Part shown: piece after piece, positions 56,330 through 64,000 of the stretch | How positions within the stretch are numbered: position 1 is the first letter of the stretch | Layout of the letters: every line of letters starts with the position of its first letter | Origin: Rhizobium mayense | GTDB lineage: Bacteria; Pseudomonadota; Alphaproteobacteria; Rhizobiales; Rhizobiaceae | NCBI RefSeq assembly: GCF_030272705.1 | Contig: NZ_JARFYM010000002.1 | Location: forward strand, 310,001 to 374,000 | Direction of reading: 5' to 3' | Length of the DNA: 64,000 bases | Position numbers and translations under genes: made by a program | Notes under the pieces: model-generated | What the model was told of the DNA's origin: nothing | Databases searched by the model: none | The model's input: only the letters and a program-made list of their open reading frames with translations

Positions 56330-58405
56330 ATGGCCCAAGAAATCAAAGGGCGTGATATACAGCCGGGTGATTTTACCCGCCTGGGGGCGAACTACGATGG
56401 CGATGGCGTCAACTTTGCACTCTTCAGCGCCCACGCCGAAAAAGTCGAGCTCTGCCTGTTCGACGAAGCCGGAAAGGCAGAGATCGAACGGATAACCCTG
56501 CCGGAATTCACGAACGAGATCTGGCATGGCTACATTCCCGGCTTAAAGTCCGGCGCACTTTACGGCTACCGAGTTCATGGGCCATATGATCCGGAAAGCG
56601 GTCACCGTTTCAATCCAAACAAACTGCTCGTCGATCCCTATGCCCGGGAGCTCGCTGGAGACATTGAATGGTCTCAAGCGCATTTCGCCTACACCTTGGA
56701 TAGTGAGGACGCGGATCTTTCTTTTGACGAAACAGACAGTGCACCGGTCATGCCGAAGTGCCGTGTCATCGATCCAAACGAATACGACTGGAATGGGGAC
56801 CAAAAGCCGTCGGTTCCGTGGGCAAAGACGATCTTTTATGAAAGCCACGTCAAAGGTTTGACCCAACTCCACCCGGCAATTCCCGAGGAGCTGCGCGGCA
56901 CCTTTGAAGGGCTTGGCCAAAAAGACATTGTCGACTACGTCAGGAGCCTCGGCATCACGTCGATCGAGCTGCTGCCGATCCACTTCTTCCCCGACGATAG
57001 CCATCTGCTCGACAAGGGGCTTCATAATTATTGGGGATACAATACGGTTGCTTTCTTTGCGCCGGCATCGCGCTACTACGGCCCCAAAGGAATCGCAGGC
57101 TTTCGCGACATGGTGCGTGCCTTCCACGACGCCGGCATCGAGGTGATCTTGGACGTCGTCTACAACCATACCGCCGAGGGTAACGAGCTTGGCCCGACCC
57201 TCTCGTTCAAAGGCATCGATAACTTTTCCTACTACCGCAACCTTCCTGATCAGGCGCGGTACTACATCAACGATACGGGCACCGGAAACACGGTCAACAC
57301 ATCGCATCCGCGCGTGCTGCAGATGGTGACGGACTCGCTTCGCTACTGGTCAGAGGAGATGCATGTCGATGGCTTCCGGTTCGACCTAGGCACAATTCTC
57401 GGTCGTGAACCGCAAGGGTTCGATCAACGCGGCGGCTTTTTTGACGCTGTCGGCCAGGACCCGGTGCTTTCCAGGGTCAAGCTTGTCGGAGAGCCGTGGG
57501 ATATCGGTCCCGGCGGCTACCAGGTCGGTGGCTTCCCGCCCGGCTGGGCAGAGTGGAACGACAAGTACCGCGACACGGCCCGGGACTACTGGAAGGACAT
57601 TGACGGCACGACCCCGGATTTTGCAACGCGCGTTCTCGGCTCGGGCGATGTTTACGACCTTCGGGGACGCCGGCCGTGGGCCAGCGTCAACTTCATCACC
57701 GCGCATGACGGCTTCACCCTGAATGACCTCGTCTCCTACAACGACAAACACAACGAGGCCAATGGCGAGGACAACAACGACGGCCATAACGACAACCGCG
57801 GCTTCAACTACGGCGTCGAAGGCCCAACGGAAGATGACGGCATCAACACTGTGCGCGATCGCCAGAAACGCAATTTCATCGCTACCCTGTTCCTATCCCA
57901 TGGCACCCCGATGCTGCTTGCCGGCGACGAGTTCGGGCGCAGCCAAATGGGAAACAACAACGGTTATTGCCAGGACAACGAGCTGAGCTGGGTGCACTGG
58001 CAGAACCTGCCCGAGAGCGCCGAGATACTCCGTGTATTCACCAAGCGCATGATCACGCTTCGACAACGGCATTCGATCCTCCGGCGGGAAAACTGGCGTG
58101 ACGGCTTGTCAGTAACGTGGCTCAACCCAGGCGGCGGCGAGCAGACGGATGAGCAATGGCAGGATGCGGGCAGCACGACGATAGGCCTGCGCCTATCGCG
58201 CAAACAGTCCATCGAAGAAGGATGGGACGACGTGCTGATCCTGTTCAATCCGCACGAAGGACCCGTGCCCTTCGCCCTGCCGGATACCACAGGCTGGATA
58301 ATGGAAATCACCACCTCAAGACCAACGGATCAAGCCAGACAGATCGTCGACCTGGAAAGCTTCGTGCTTGAGGGCCGGAGTCTTTCAATATTGCGCGCAA
58401 CCTGA
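56330..58405 (+). CDS. glgX: Glycogen debranching enzyme GlgX
   Basis: This 691-residue GH13 isoamylase-type enzyme has an N-terminal CBM48 domain (GANYDGDGVNFALFSAHAEK) and a catalytic barrel with nucleophile Asp352 (GFRFDLGT) and acid/base Glu388 (LVGEPWDIGPGGYQ). The start at 56330 matches the family N-terminus. It removes short alpha-1,6 branches left by phosphorylase, releasing linear maltodextrins that TreY can use. With treY upstream and its own stress-type promoter it is likely induced with the trehalose genes. Confidence 0.93.
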   Translation: MAQEIKGRDIQPGDFTRLGANYDGDGVNFALFSAHAEKVELCLFDEAGKAEIERITLPEFTNEIWHGYIPGLKSGALYGYRVHGPYDPESGHRFNPNKLLVDPYARELAGDIEWSQAHFAYTLDSEDADLSFDETDSAPVMPKCRVIDPNEYDWNGDQKPSVPWAKTIFYESHVKGLTQLHPAIPEELRGTFEGLGQKDIVDYVRSLGITSIELLPIHFFPDDSHLLDKGLHNYWGYNTVAFFAPASRYYGPKGIAGFRDMVRAFHDAGIEVILDVVYNHTAEGNELGPTLSFKGIDNFSYYRNLPDQARYYINDTGTGNTVNTSHPRVLQMVTDSLRYWSEEMHVDGFRFDLGTILGREPQGFDQRGGFFDAVGQDPVLSRVKLVGEPWDIGPGGYQVGGFPPGWAEWNDKYRDTARDYWKDIDGTTPDFATRVLGSGDVYDLRGRRPWASVNFITAHDGFTLNDLVSYNDKHNEANGEDNNDGHNDNRGFNYGVEGPTEDDGINTVRDRQKRNFIATLFLSHGTPMLLAGDEFGRSQMGNNNGYCQDNELSWVHWQNLPESAEILRVFTKRMITLRQRHSILRRENWRDGLSVTWLNPGGGEQTDEQWQDAGSTTIGLRLSRKQSIEEGWDDVLILFNPHEGPVPFALPDTTGWIMEITTSRPTDQARQIVDLESFVLEGRSLSILRAT

Positions 58406-58573
58406 AGTCGACAGGAATACCTCGGCCAGCCCCATCCGGGAGTCATCATTCCTAGTTCAAAGTTCAGCGGGATCGACGGCAGTGCGAGCGCGACTGCGAG
58501 ACTCATGCTAGACATCGTGATGTGGCAGCCTTGTTCTGTACCTCTCGATACTTTGCTCATTGCGTCATCTACA

Positions 58574-58598
58574 GGAACAAGGCAGCATATTCTTCATT
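58574..58598 (+). promoter_or_regulatory. Candidate EcfG-type promoter for the CHASE2 cyclase
   Basis: GGAAC (58574-58578) and TT at 58597-58598 are 18 bases apart, matching the S. meliloti RpoE2 form but with ATT rather than GTT. It lies 87 bases before the cyclase start, so it is weaker than the other sites. Confidence 0.4.
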
Positions 58599-58685
58599 GG
58601 CGCGGCGGCAGGCCAATAGACCTTAGTATTTCTTTCGCAATGCTACTTATCGCGGGGACGTTGGACGAGGGGGACTGGCACCATA

Positions 58686-60863
58686 ATGGTGACACGCGCG
58701 CAGCAGATCGGCGTCATTATCGGCTTGGCGATTGTCGCAGCGCTGACGATCCTGCGGGCAAGCGATCCCCAGTTGCTAAGGCTCGCCCGTGATTTGACAT
58801 TCGACCAATACCAGCGCCTGGTGCCGCGGACTTTCGAGAACCAGCCCGTGCGGGTCGTCGACATTGACGAAGCGTCGCTGCGCGAGTTTGGCCAATGGCC
58901 GTGGCCAAGAAATCGGATTGCCGCTCTTGTGGACAGGCTCTCCGAGATGGGTGCATCCGCTATCGCTTTCGATGTCCTTTTCGCAGAGCCCGATCGCCTG
59001 TCGCCTCGCAATGTCATTCGCGACGTCACAGGCGTTGATCCCGCTTTTCTTGGCCAATTGCCTGATAACGATGATATTTTTGCCCGATCGTTGTCCGGAA
59101 GGCCGGTGGTGCTGGGCTTCGGCCTTTCCAATGAAGGAAACTATCTGCCGCCCGTCAAAGCTGGTTTTGCCTACACGGGCGAAAGTCCTTTCGGTGCGCC
59201 GCCTGCGATCAAGGCCGCGACACCACTGCAACCGCAATTGGAAGCCAACGCTGCCGGCATCGGGCATATCAGCCTCAATCCGGGCGCCTCATCCGCGGTG
59301 GTACGCGCGGTTCCGCTTTTCCTCAGTGACGGCAAGCAGCTTTACCCCAATCTTGCGATCGAGGCGCTGCGCGTTGCACAGGGAGCCTCCACTTACATAC
59401 TGGACAGTGCGCCGGACGCGCCGAACACGATAACGCGGGTCAAGATCGGGGATTTCGTGGTGCCGGTCACGGCGACGGGTGAGCTCTGGCTCTATGTCAG
59501 CCCCGACACCAAGGAAAGATATATTTCCGCAAGCAAGGTGCTCGCGACCGGGGACCTCTCCCCCGATATCAGAAACGCCATCGAAGGCAGTATCGTGTTC
59601 GTCGGGACCTCTGCTGCTGGCCTGCAGGATATCCGCACGACCGCGCTCGATGAAAACGTGCCGGGTGTCTCCATCCATGCACAGGTTGTCGAGCAAATCC
59701 TTTCAGGCCGCTTTCTTTCCCGACCGGATTGGGCAAACGGACTGGAAATCCTGTCCATCGCCGTGCTGGGTAGCCTTCTGGTAGTCCTGACCACTTTCGT
59801 CACTCCGGCCGTCGCGCTGGCCTGCGGTTTGCTGATCACTTTCCTCGCCCTTGTCGCCTCCTGGGCCGCCTTTCTCTACGCGGGACTTCTCTTCGACCCG
59901 CTGGCACCGATCGTTGCCGGGTCCATCACGCATTTTGCCGCGACGGCATTCCGCTTTCTCGTGACCGACCGGGAGCGCCGCGACGTGCGGCGGGCCTTCG
60001 GCCATTATCTTTCACCTTCCCTGCTCTATCGCATCGAGCACACGCGCGATGCCCTGCGTCTCGGAGGAGATGAGCGCGAATTGACTGTCATGTTCGTCGA
60101 TGTGCGAAACTTCACGCAGATCAGCGAGCAGATGACGCCAAGCGCCTTGGTCGCGTTTCTCAACACGCTGCTCGATGCACTGAGCCACCATGTCATTGCC
60201 AATGACGGCACGCTCGACAAGTTCATCGGGGATTCGATCATGGCCTTCTGGAACGCTCCCATTGATGTGTCCGACCATGCCGGCAAGGCCGTCCGTGCGG
60301 CCCTCGGCATGCGTGAAACGCTTGCGCGCCTCAACAGCAGCGATGCATTCGGCTTCGGAGACGAGCGACAGGTCCGGATCGGGATCGGCATACATACCGG
60401 GCTTGCCTGCGTCGGCAATATGGGCGCGGAGACACGGTTCAACTACTCCGCTGTCGGGGACGCTGTGAACATTGCCGCTCGAATCGAATCCGCCTGCAAG
60501 GACATCAGTTTCGACATTCTGGTGTCCGAAACCACGGCAAGCTTGCTGTCCGATTACGCCCTGCTCGAAGCCGGATCGCTGACGCTGAAGGGAAAGAGCA
60601 TGCGAACCAATCTCTTTGCTGTGGTCGGCGATGCGCGTCTGGCAAGGTCTGGCGAATTTGTTGAACTCCACGCAGCGCACAAGCGGCTGATCGACGCTAT
60701 GCGAACACATCAGACGGGCACCCGCAAACTCATCGGCGCGGCAAAACTCAAGGCGCAGGCCGCGGCAGCGGGATTGCTGCAGGAGTTCTATGGCCAGATC
60801 TCGCGCAGAGCCGCGCACTTCGCCGACGAGCACGCAGATAGAGCCGATCACGCCGACACCTGA
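58686..60863 (+). CDS. CHASE2-domain adenylate/guanylate cyclase
   Basis: This 725-residue membrane sensor has one N-terminal helix (QQIGVIIGLAIVAALTIL), a periplasmic CHASE2 domain at about residues 30-335 and three further helices at about 345-430. A class III cyclase domain follows at about 455-650. The metal aspartates are in MFVDVRNFTQ and KFIGDSIMAFW, and the substrate-selecting pair looks like Lys (LDKFIGD) and Asp (SAVGDAVN), favouring ATP and cAMP. Transition-state Asn/Arg are in NIAARIES. The FecR gene is convergent 33 bases downstream; CHASE2 cyclases and FecR-domain proteins often occur together. Confidence 0.9.
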   Translation: MVTRAQQIGVIIGLAIVAALTILRASDPQLLRLARDLTFDQYQRLVPRTFENQPVRVVDIDEASLREFGQWPWPRNRIAALVDRLSEMGASAIAFDVLFAEPDRLSPRNVIRDVTGVDPAFLGQLPDNDDIFARSLSGRPVVLGFGLSNEGNYLPPVKAGFAYTGESPFGAPPAIKAATPLQPQLEANAAGIGHISLNPGASSAVVRAVPLFLSDGKQLYPNLAIEALRVAQGASTYILDSAPDAPNTITRVKIGDFVVPVTATGELWLYVSPDTKERYISASKVLATGDLSPDIRNAIEGSIVFVGTSAAGLQDIRTTALDENVPGVSIHAQVVEQILSGRFLSRPDWANGLEILSIAVLGSLLVVLTTFVTPAVALACGLLITFLALVASWAAFLYAGLLFDPLAPIVAGSITHFAATAFRFLVTDRERRDVRRAFGHYLSPSLLYRIEHTRDALRLGGDERELTVMFVDVRNFTQISEQMTPSALVAFLNTLLDALSHHVIANDGTLDKFIGDSIMAFWNAPIDVSDHAGKAVRAALGMRETLARLNSSDAFGFGDERQVRIGIGIHTGLACVGNMGAETRFNYSAVGDAVNIAARIESACKDISFDILVSETTASLLSDYALLEAGSLTLKGKSMRTNLFAVVGDARLARSGEFVELHAAHKRLIDAMRTHQTGTRKLIGAAKLKAQAAAAGLLQEFYGQISRRAAHFADEHADRADHADT

Positions 60864-60896
60864 AGCGCATCGCGATCTCTGACGCTCGCGCTTTAG

Positions 60897-61940
60897 CTAC
60901 CGATGATGATGCCCGCCATCATTGTCGCCGTTATCGCCGCCTTGGCCGTCGCTGTCTTGATTGTGATCGCCCCATCCATGGCCGCTCCTGTCATGGTGAC
61001 GATCATGGTGGTCGTGATCATCATCATGGTCGTCCTTGTCGTGATCGTGATGTTTATCCGGCTTGTCAGGCGTGCTCGGCGGGCTTGGAGCAGCAGGTGT
61101 ACTGGGGGCTGCCGGCGTACTGGGCGCGGCCGGCGCCTCCGCGCGTGGCGATTCGGGTGCGCTGGGCGTGCTCGGTGTACTGGGAGTATCGGGTGGTGAC
61201 GGCGCTGGACTACTGGCCGGATTGCTGCGTGGGGATGTACCGTTTGGCCGGTCTCTCATCGCGGTCGATAGGCCACAATCGCCGCCGCCGGCAAAAGCCA
61301 TTCTTCCCGAAAGCGTTTGGTCGCCAGACAGAAACGGTAGAGCTCGCTGGTTGCCGAGCGTCTTGAGAATATCGCGATTGACCCTGCGCGGTTCACTGAT
61401 CTCGCCATTGCGTTTGGCGACTACGCAATCGCATTGCGCCTTCAAATTCCTGCAGCCGCCCGCACCACAAAATTGAGCGGCGCCGTTCAACAAAACGACC
61501 GCTGTCGTGCCATTGGGGCCGACATAGAAATCAAACGCTGTACCGCGCACACCGATCGTTCCGGCTGGCGTTACGATTTGGTAGGCCGAGTGGTTCGAAT
61601 TTCCGCTCATCCAGCGAAAAGTACCCTTCGCGGCGTTAATGGTGAGCTTCTTGACCGAACCCGAGTCATCGAAGACGAATTTGTCGATGACCACGGAAGA
61701 GCCGGCTCCGACTGCCAATTTCGTGCCATCTCGAAAGGTGAACTGACCAAGACCGGAAATGGATGTGCGAATGCGCTCGTCCCGGTGGACCGGATCATCG
61801 ACCGCCATCGGACCACCGGCGCCGGAAACTTCAGTTTTGATCAAAACCGCTTCGCCGACCTTCTCGTCGGCTTTCGAAGGTAGCGGAGCGAACAGCGTGA
61901 CGCTCAGCATAGCTATTGCGGCGTCACGCAGATACACCAT
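60897..61940 (-). CDS. FecR-domain exported protein with Pro/Ser/Thr linker and His/Asp-rich tail
   Basis: This 347-residue protein starts at an ATG (61940) with GGGGG upstream; a GTG at 61952 lacks a site. The signal peptide ends SKA-DE. A FecR domain at about residues 45-175 contains GLGQFTFRDGTKLAVGAGS and VTPAGTIGVRGTAFDFYVG. A repetitive stretch (TPSTPSTPSAPES, then AAPSTPAAPSTPAAP) leads into a tail of His and Asp clusters (HHDHDKDDHDDDHDHHDRHH) that could bind divalent metals. It may work with the periplasmic CHASE2 sensor encoded convergently. No sigma/FecA partner is present. Confidence 0.8.
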   Translation of the reverse strand: MVYLRDAAIAMLSVTLFAPLPSKADEKVGEAVLIKTEVSGAGGPMAVDDPVHRDERIRTSISGLGQFTFRDGTKLAVGAGSSVVIDKFVFDDSGSVKKLTINAAKGTFRWMSGNSNHSAYQIVTPAGTIGVRGTAFDFYVGPNGTTAVVLLNGAAQFCGAGGCRNLKAQCDCVVAKRNGEISEPRRVNRDILKTLGNQRALPFLSGDQTLSGRMAFAGGGDCGLSTAMRDRPNGTSPRSNPASSPAPSPPDTPSTPSTPSAPESPRAEAPAAPSTPAAPSTPAAPSPPSTPDKPDKHHDHDKDDHDDDHDHHDRHHDRSGHGWGDHNQDSDGQGGDNGDNDGGHHHR

Positions 61941-62153
61941 CCAGACCCCCACAAAGATTATCTATGTTTTACCATAGGATAGCCGTTGGCGCCCATCATC
62001 CATTCTGAGTATAATGTATGTAGCCAGCGCTACTGGCGGGTATGGTTTTGGCCGAAACTGAACTCCGATATAGTTATATTTGGGCTTCTTTGGAAACTCT
62101 TCTTCGCAACTATCACGTTTGGATTATTAGGGTCTGGCGTCTCGTTTCAGTTG

Positions 62154-62891
62154 CTAAACACCGCGCTTGTTACCCCAAAGCAGAACATGCAGTTGGGGCA
62201 GAACCCGTGCCTCGAACCATCCATCATCCGTCACCTTGTCAACGAGCCAGCGCATCCGGTCCATGATGCCGTCTATATCGATCGTTGCGTCGTCCTGATC
62301 GGGTAGAGGCGGCGTGTGGTTGCCGGGCTGCAGATAGACCGGCAGGTGCGGATAGCGGGCGGAGGCATCGCGCGCATAGGCATAGTCGCGGTCATCGAAA
62401 ACGACGATCTTCAACGCGATCTGCGGTCTATCGCCCGCCTGGCGAAGACAGTCCCCGAATGCATCCCAATCCGTTGCCATGCCGCTCGACGGCGGCTTCG
62501 GGCTGAGCACCAGCACATCGAGATCGCCGAACCACTCTTTCGCGATGCTCGCCTGCGTTTCCAGCGCAAAGCTGTAGCCAAGACCATGGCCGTGGGCGAT
62601 CAGCGGCCCGAGCGGCTGGATCGCCGGATTGCCGCCGGAAAGCGAAACCATCAGCGGCTTGCCGCCGGAAAGCAGGGTCACCTCCCGCCAGATCTCATCG
62701 ACCAACATCGGTTGCCATTGGTCGCGATAATCGCTGTCGACCGCGTGTAGCGTATCGCACCAGGAACAGCGGTAATCGCAGCCACCGGTCCGCACGAACA
62801 CGGTCGGAAGGCCGATCAATATTCCCTCGCCCTGGATTGTTGGCCCGAATATCTCACTGACGCGGATCGGGCTCTCTCGCGCCTCGCTCAT
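62154..62891 (-). CDS. queE: 7-carboxy-7-deazaguanine synthase
   Basis: This 245-residue radical SAM enzyme has the cysteine motif CxxxCxxC at Cys38, Cys42 and Cys45 ([10 protein letters not shown]) that ligates the 4Fe-4S cluster, then LSGGNPA. QueE turns 6-carboxytetrahydropterin into 7-carboxy-7-deazaguanine. The ATG at 62891 overlaps the queD stop (ATGA). It is the last gene of queC-queD-queE; the upstream extension of the frame runs through queD and is not used. Confidence 0.93.
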   Translation of the reverse strand: MSEARESPIRVSEIFGPTIQGEGILIGLPTVFVRTGGCDYRCSWCDTLHAVDSDYRDQWQPMLVDEIWREVTLLSGGKPLMVSLSGGNPAIQPLGPLIAHGHGLGYSFALETQASIAKEWFGDLDVLVLSPKPPSSGMATDWDAFGDCLRQAGDRPQIALKIVVFDDRDYAYARDASARYPHLPVYLQPGNHTPPLPDQDDATIDIDGIMDRMRWLVDKVTDDGWFEARVLPQLHVLLWGNKRGV

Positions 62892-63244
62892 GGCCGATAT
62901 TCCGCCCAGGTCTTCGGTGTCTCGCTGACGCGCACCGCCGAAGTCTCGGGCAGCCTCTGCCTGCACCAATCATAGAAGTGCTTGGCCAGATATTCCGACG
63001 TCACGCGGTCATGGCCAAGAACCTCGTTCAGATGTCGGTGGTCAAAGCGCTCATCGATGTAGCGCTTCAGCGGCGCTAGCTCGTGATAATCCCGGACAAA
63101 GCCGTCAGCATCGAGCTCGGCGGCCGAAAGCTCCACCTCGACGATATAATTGTGCCCATGCAGCCGGGCGCACTGATGGTCAGCAGGAAGATGCGTGAGT
63201 TGATGTGAGGCCGAGAAGTGAAATTGCTTGGTGATGCGGAACAT
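62888..63244 (-). CDS. queD: 6-carboxytetrahydropterin synthase
   Basis: This 118-residue enzyme of the 6-pyruvoyl-tetrahydropterin synthase fold has zinc ligands His14, His29 and His31 (SASHQL, RLHGHNY) and catalytic Cys25. It makes 6-carboxy-tetrahydropterin from dihydroneopterin triphosphate. The ATG at 63244 overlaps the queC stop, with GAGGAGG seven bases upstream; a GTG three bases earlier is less well placed. Confidence 0.93.
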   Translation of the reverse strand: MFRITKQFHFSASHQLTHLPADHQCARLHGHNYIVEVELSAAELDADGFVRDYHELAPLKRYIDERFDHRHLNEVLGHDRVTSEYLAKHFYDWCRQRLPETSAVRVSETPKTWAEYRP

Positions 63245-63954
63245 CACTTCACCTCCTCGGCCGAAAAGCCGGCCGTCGTCGCAACCCAGAAATCTGGATC
63301 GTCATATTCCGTCGGATCTTCGACACCGGCGAGCTGGAAGGCCTCGCGCCGTTCGACGCAGGTGCCGCAACGGCCGCAGTGACGAATGCCGCCCTTGTAG
63401 CAAGACCAGGTCTCGGCAAACGGCGTGCCGTTTTTCGCGCCGTCGGTCACGACGTCTGCCTTGGAGACGGTGACAAAGGGCGCATAGAGCGAAACGCTGG
63501 CGTAGCCATCGAGGGCATGGTTCTGCATTTGCTGAAAGGCATCGATGAAGCCCGGCCGGCAATCTGGATAGATGAAATGATCGCCGCCATGAACGGCAAC
63601 GGCGACAGCGTCCGCTTTCTGCGTGGCGGCAAGGCCGAAGGCGATCGCGAGCATGATGGCGTTGCGGTTCGGAACGACGGTCGCCTTCATCGTTTCCTCG
63701 GCATAATGTCCGTCCGGCACTTCGACGTCATCCGTCAAAGCCGATCCGGTCAGGTGCTTGCCGATGGCAGTAATGTCGATGATATGATGCGGCACGCCGA
63801 GGCGCTTGGCGCAGGCGGCGGCAAAATCCAATTCCTTGCGATGCCGCTGTCCGTAATCGAACGAGATGAGTCCGATGAGTTGATGTTCCGCCGCGACTTT
63901 ATGGGCAAGCGAAACGGAGTCCAGTCCGCCGGAGCAGACGACGATGGTCTTCAT
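63244..63954 (-). CDS. queC: 7-cyano-7-deazaguanine synthase
   Basis: This 236-residue ATP-dependent enzyme has the PP-loop SGGLDSVS near residues 8-15 and the C-terminal zinc site CYKGGIRHCGRCGTCVERR. It converts 7-carboxy-7-deazaguanine to preQ0, the common precursor of queuosine. It is the first gene of the operon and is preceded by a preQ1-type riboswitch whose AAGG element lies close to the start codon, so translation should fall when preQ1 is plentiful. Confidence 0.94.
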   Translation of the reverse strand: MKTIVVCSGGLDSVSLAHKVAAEHQLIGLISFDYGQRHRKELDFAAACAKRLGVPHHIIDITAIGKHLTGSALTDDVEVPDGHYAEETMKATVVPNRNAIMLAIAFGLAATQKADAVAVAVHGGDHFIYPDCRPGFIDAFQQMQNHALDGYASVSLYAPFVTVSKADVVTDGAKNGTPFAETWSCYKGGIRHCGRCGTCVERREAFQLAGVEDPTEYDDPDFWVATTAGFSAEEVK

Positions 63955-63964
63955 ATTTTGGATC

Positions 63965-63994
63965 CCTTGTTTTGACCGGGTGGGCTGCGACCGG
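63965..63994 (-). promoter_or_regulatory. PreQ1-I (class I) type riboswitch upstream of queC
   Basis: On the reverse strand the leader reads CCGG TCGCAG CCCA CCCGG TCAAAACAAGG. It has the layout of the class I preQ1 aptamer: stem P1 (CCGG/CCGG), loop with TCGCAG, an A-rich tail and a final AAGG that pairs back as a pseudoknot. The Thermoanaerobacter preQ1 aptamer has the same TCGCAG and AACAAGG elements. The AAGG doubles as the queC ribosome-binding site, 10 bases before the ATG, giving translational control. The 5' end is close to the window edge, so any extra upstream pairing is not visible. Confidence 0.8.
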
Positions 63995-64000
63995 ATATTT

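Noticed and set aside
61986..62306. A 106-residue plus-strand frame in the FecR-queE interval
   Set aside because: It overlaps the end of queE in antisense, and the part outside queE is AT-rich non-coding in character.

Overview
The window looks like a replicon segment from a Rhizobium-type alphaproteobacterium (Rhizobiaceae). The evidence is the dense set of ABC sugar and amino-acid transporters beside GntR, IclR, LacI and LysR regulators, the small proteins typical of rhizobia (DUF3606, DUF1236, an rpsU paralogue), the glgE-treS-glgB / treZ / treY-glgX cluster, and promoters of the alphaproteobacterial general stress type (GGAAC-N17-GTT). No rRNA, tRNA, insertion sequence, phage or CRISPR array was found.

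Layout. 1-1102: a GGDEF gene cut by the window edge and a KTSC-domain protein. 1291-3215: a two-gene otnK-otnC unit (3-oxo-tetronate kinase and 4-phosphate decarboxylase). 3511-5334: an SDR and an ECF-like sigma factor with a SnoaL tail. 5489-10043: small rhizobial genes, a broken uracil-DNA glycosylase, two DUF1236 exported proteins and an unknown exported protein.

10417-30827 is the most coherent block. A NanR-like FCD/GntR regulator faces a complete oxidative D-apiose route: RuBisCO-like protein, DUF1537 kinase (OiaK), oxidoisomerase (ApnO), a ribose-type ABC importer with DUF2291 lipoprotein, dehydrogenase (ApsD), lactonase (ApnL) and DhaK/DhaL. Directly downstream is an oligosaccharide-type ABC importer (SBP, two permeases, ATPase) that encloses a cytoplasmic apiosidase-like (DUF4038) glycosidase, followed by a UxuA-like protein. 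The same 12-base box, whose reverse complement contains GGTATA, precedes three transcription units of the block. I infer import and intracellular cleavage of plant apiosides, with the freed apiose oxidised to central metabolites.

31133-36821: an IclR-controlled cluster with an amino-acid-type binding protein, two permeases without an ATPase, two SDRs and a polysaccharide-deacetylase-fold hydrolase. A near-identical 16-base palindrome marks both of its promoter regions. 36872-42842: LysR/aldo-keto reductase, a HAD phosphatase, and LacI / phytanoyl-CoA dioxygenase / SDR.

43046-58405: glycogen and trehalose metabolism: GlgE, TreS-maltokinase, GlgB, TreZ, TreY, GlgX. Four promoters of the EcfG/RpoE2 type stand immediately upstream of glgE, treZ, treY and glgX, so the whole cluster is probably part of the general stress response. 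58686-61940: a CHASE2 adenylate cyclase with a FecR-domain protein. 62154-63994: queC-queD-queE for preQ0 (queuosine precursor) synthesis, headed by a preQ1-I type riboswitch at the window edge.
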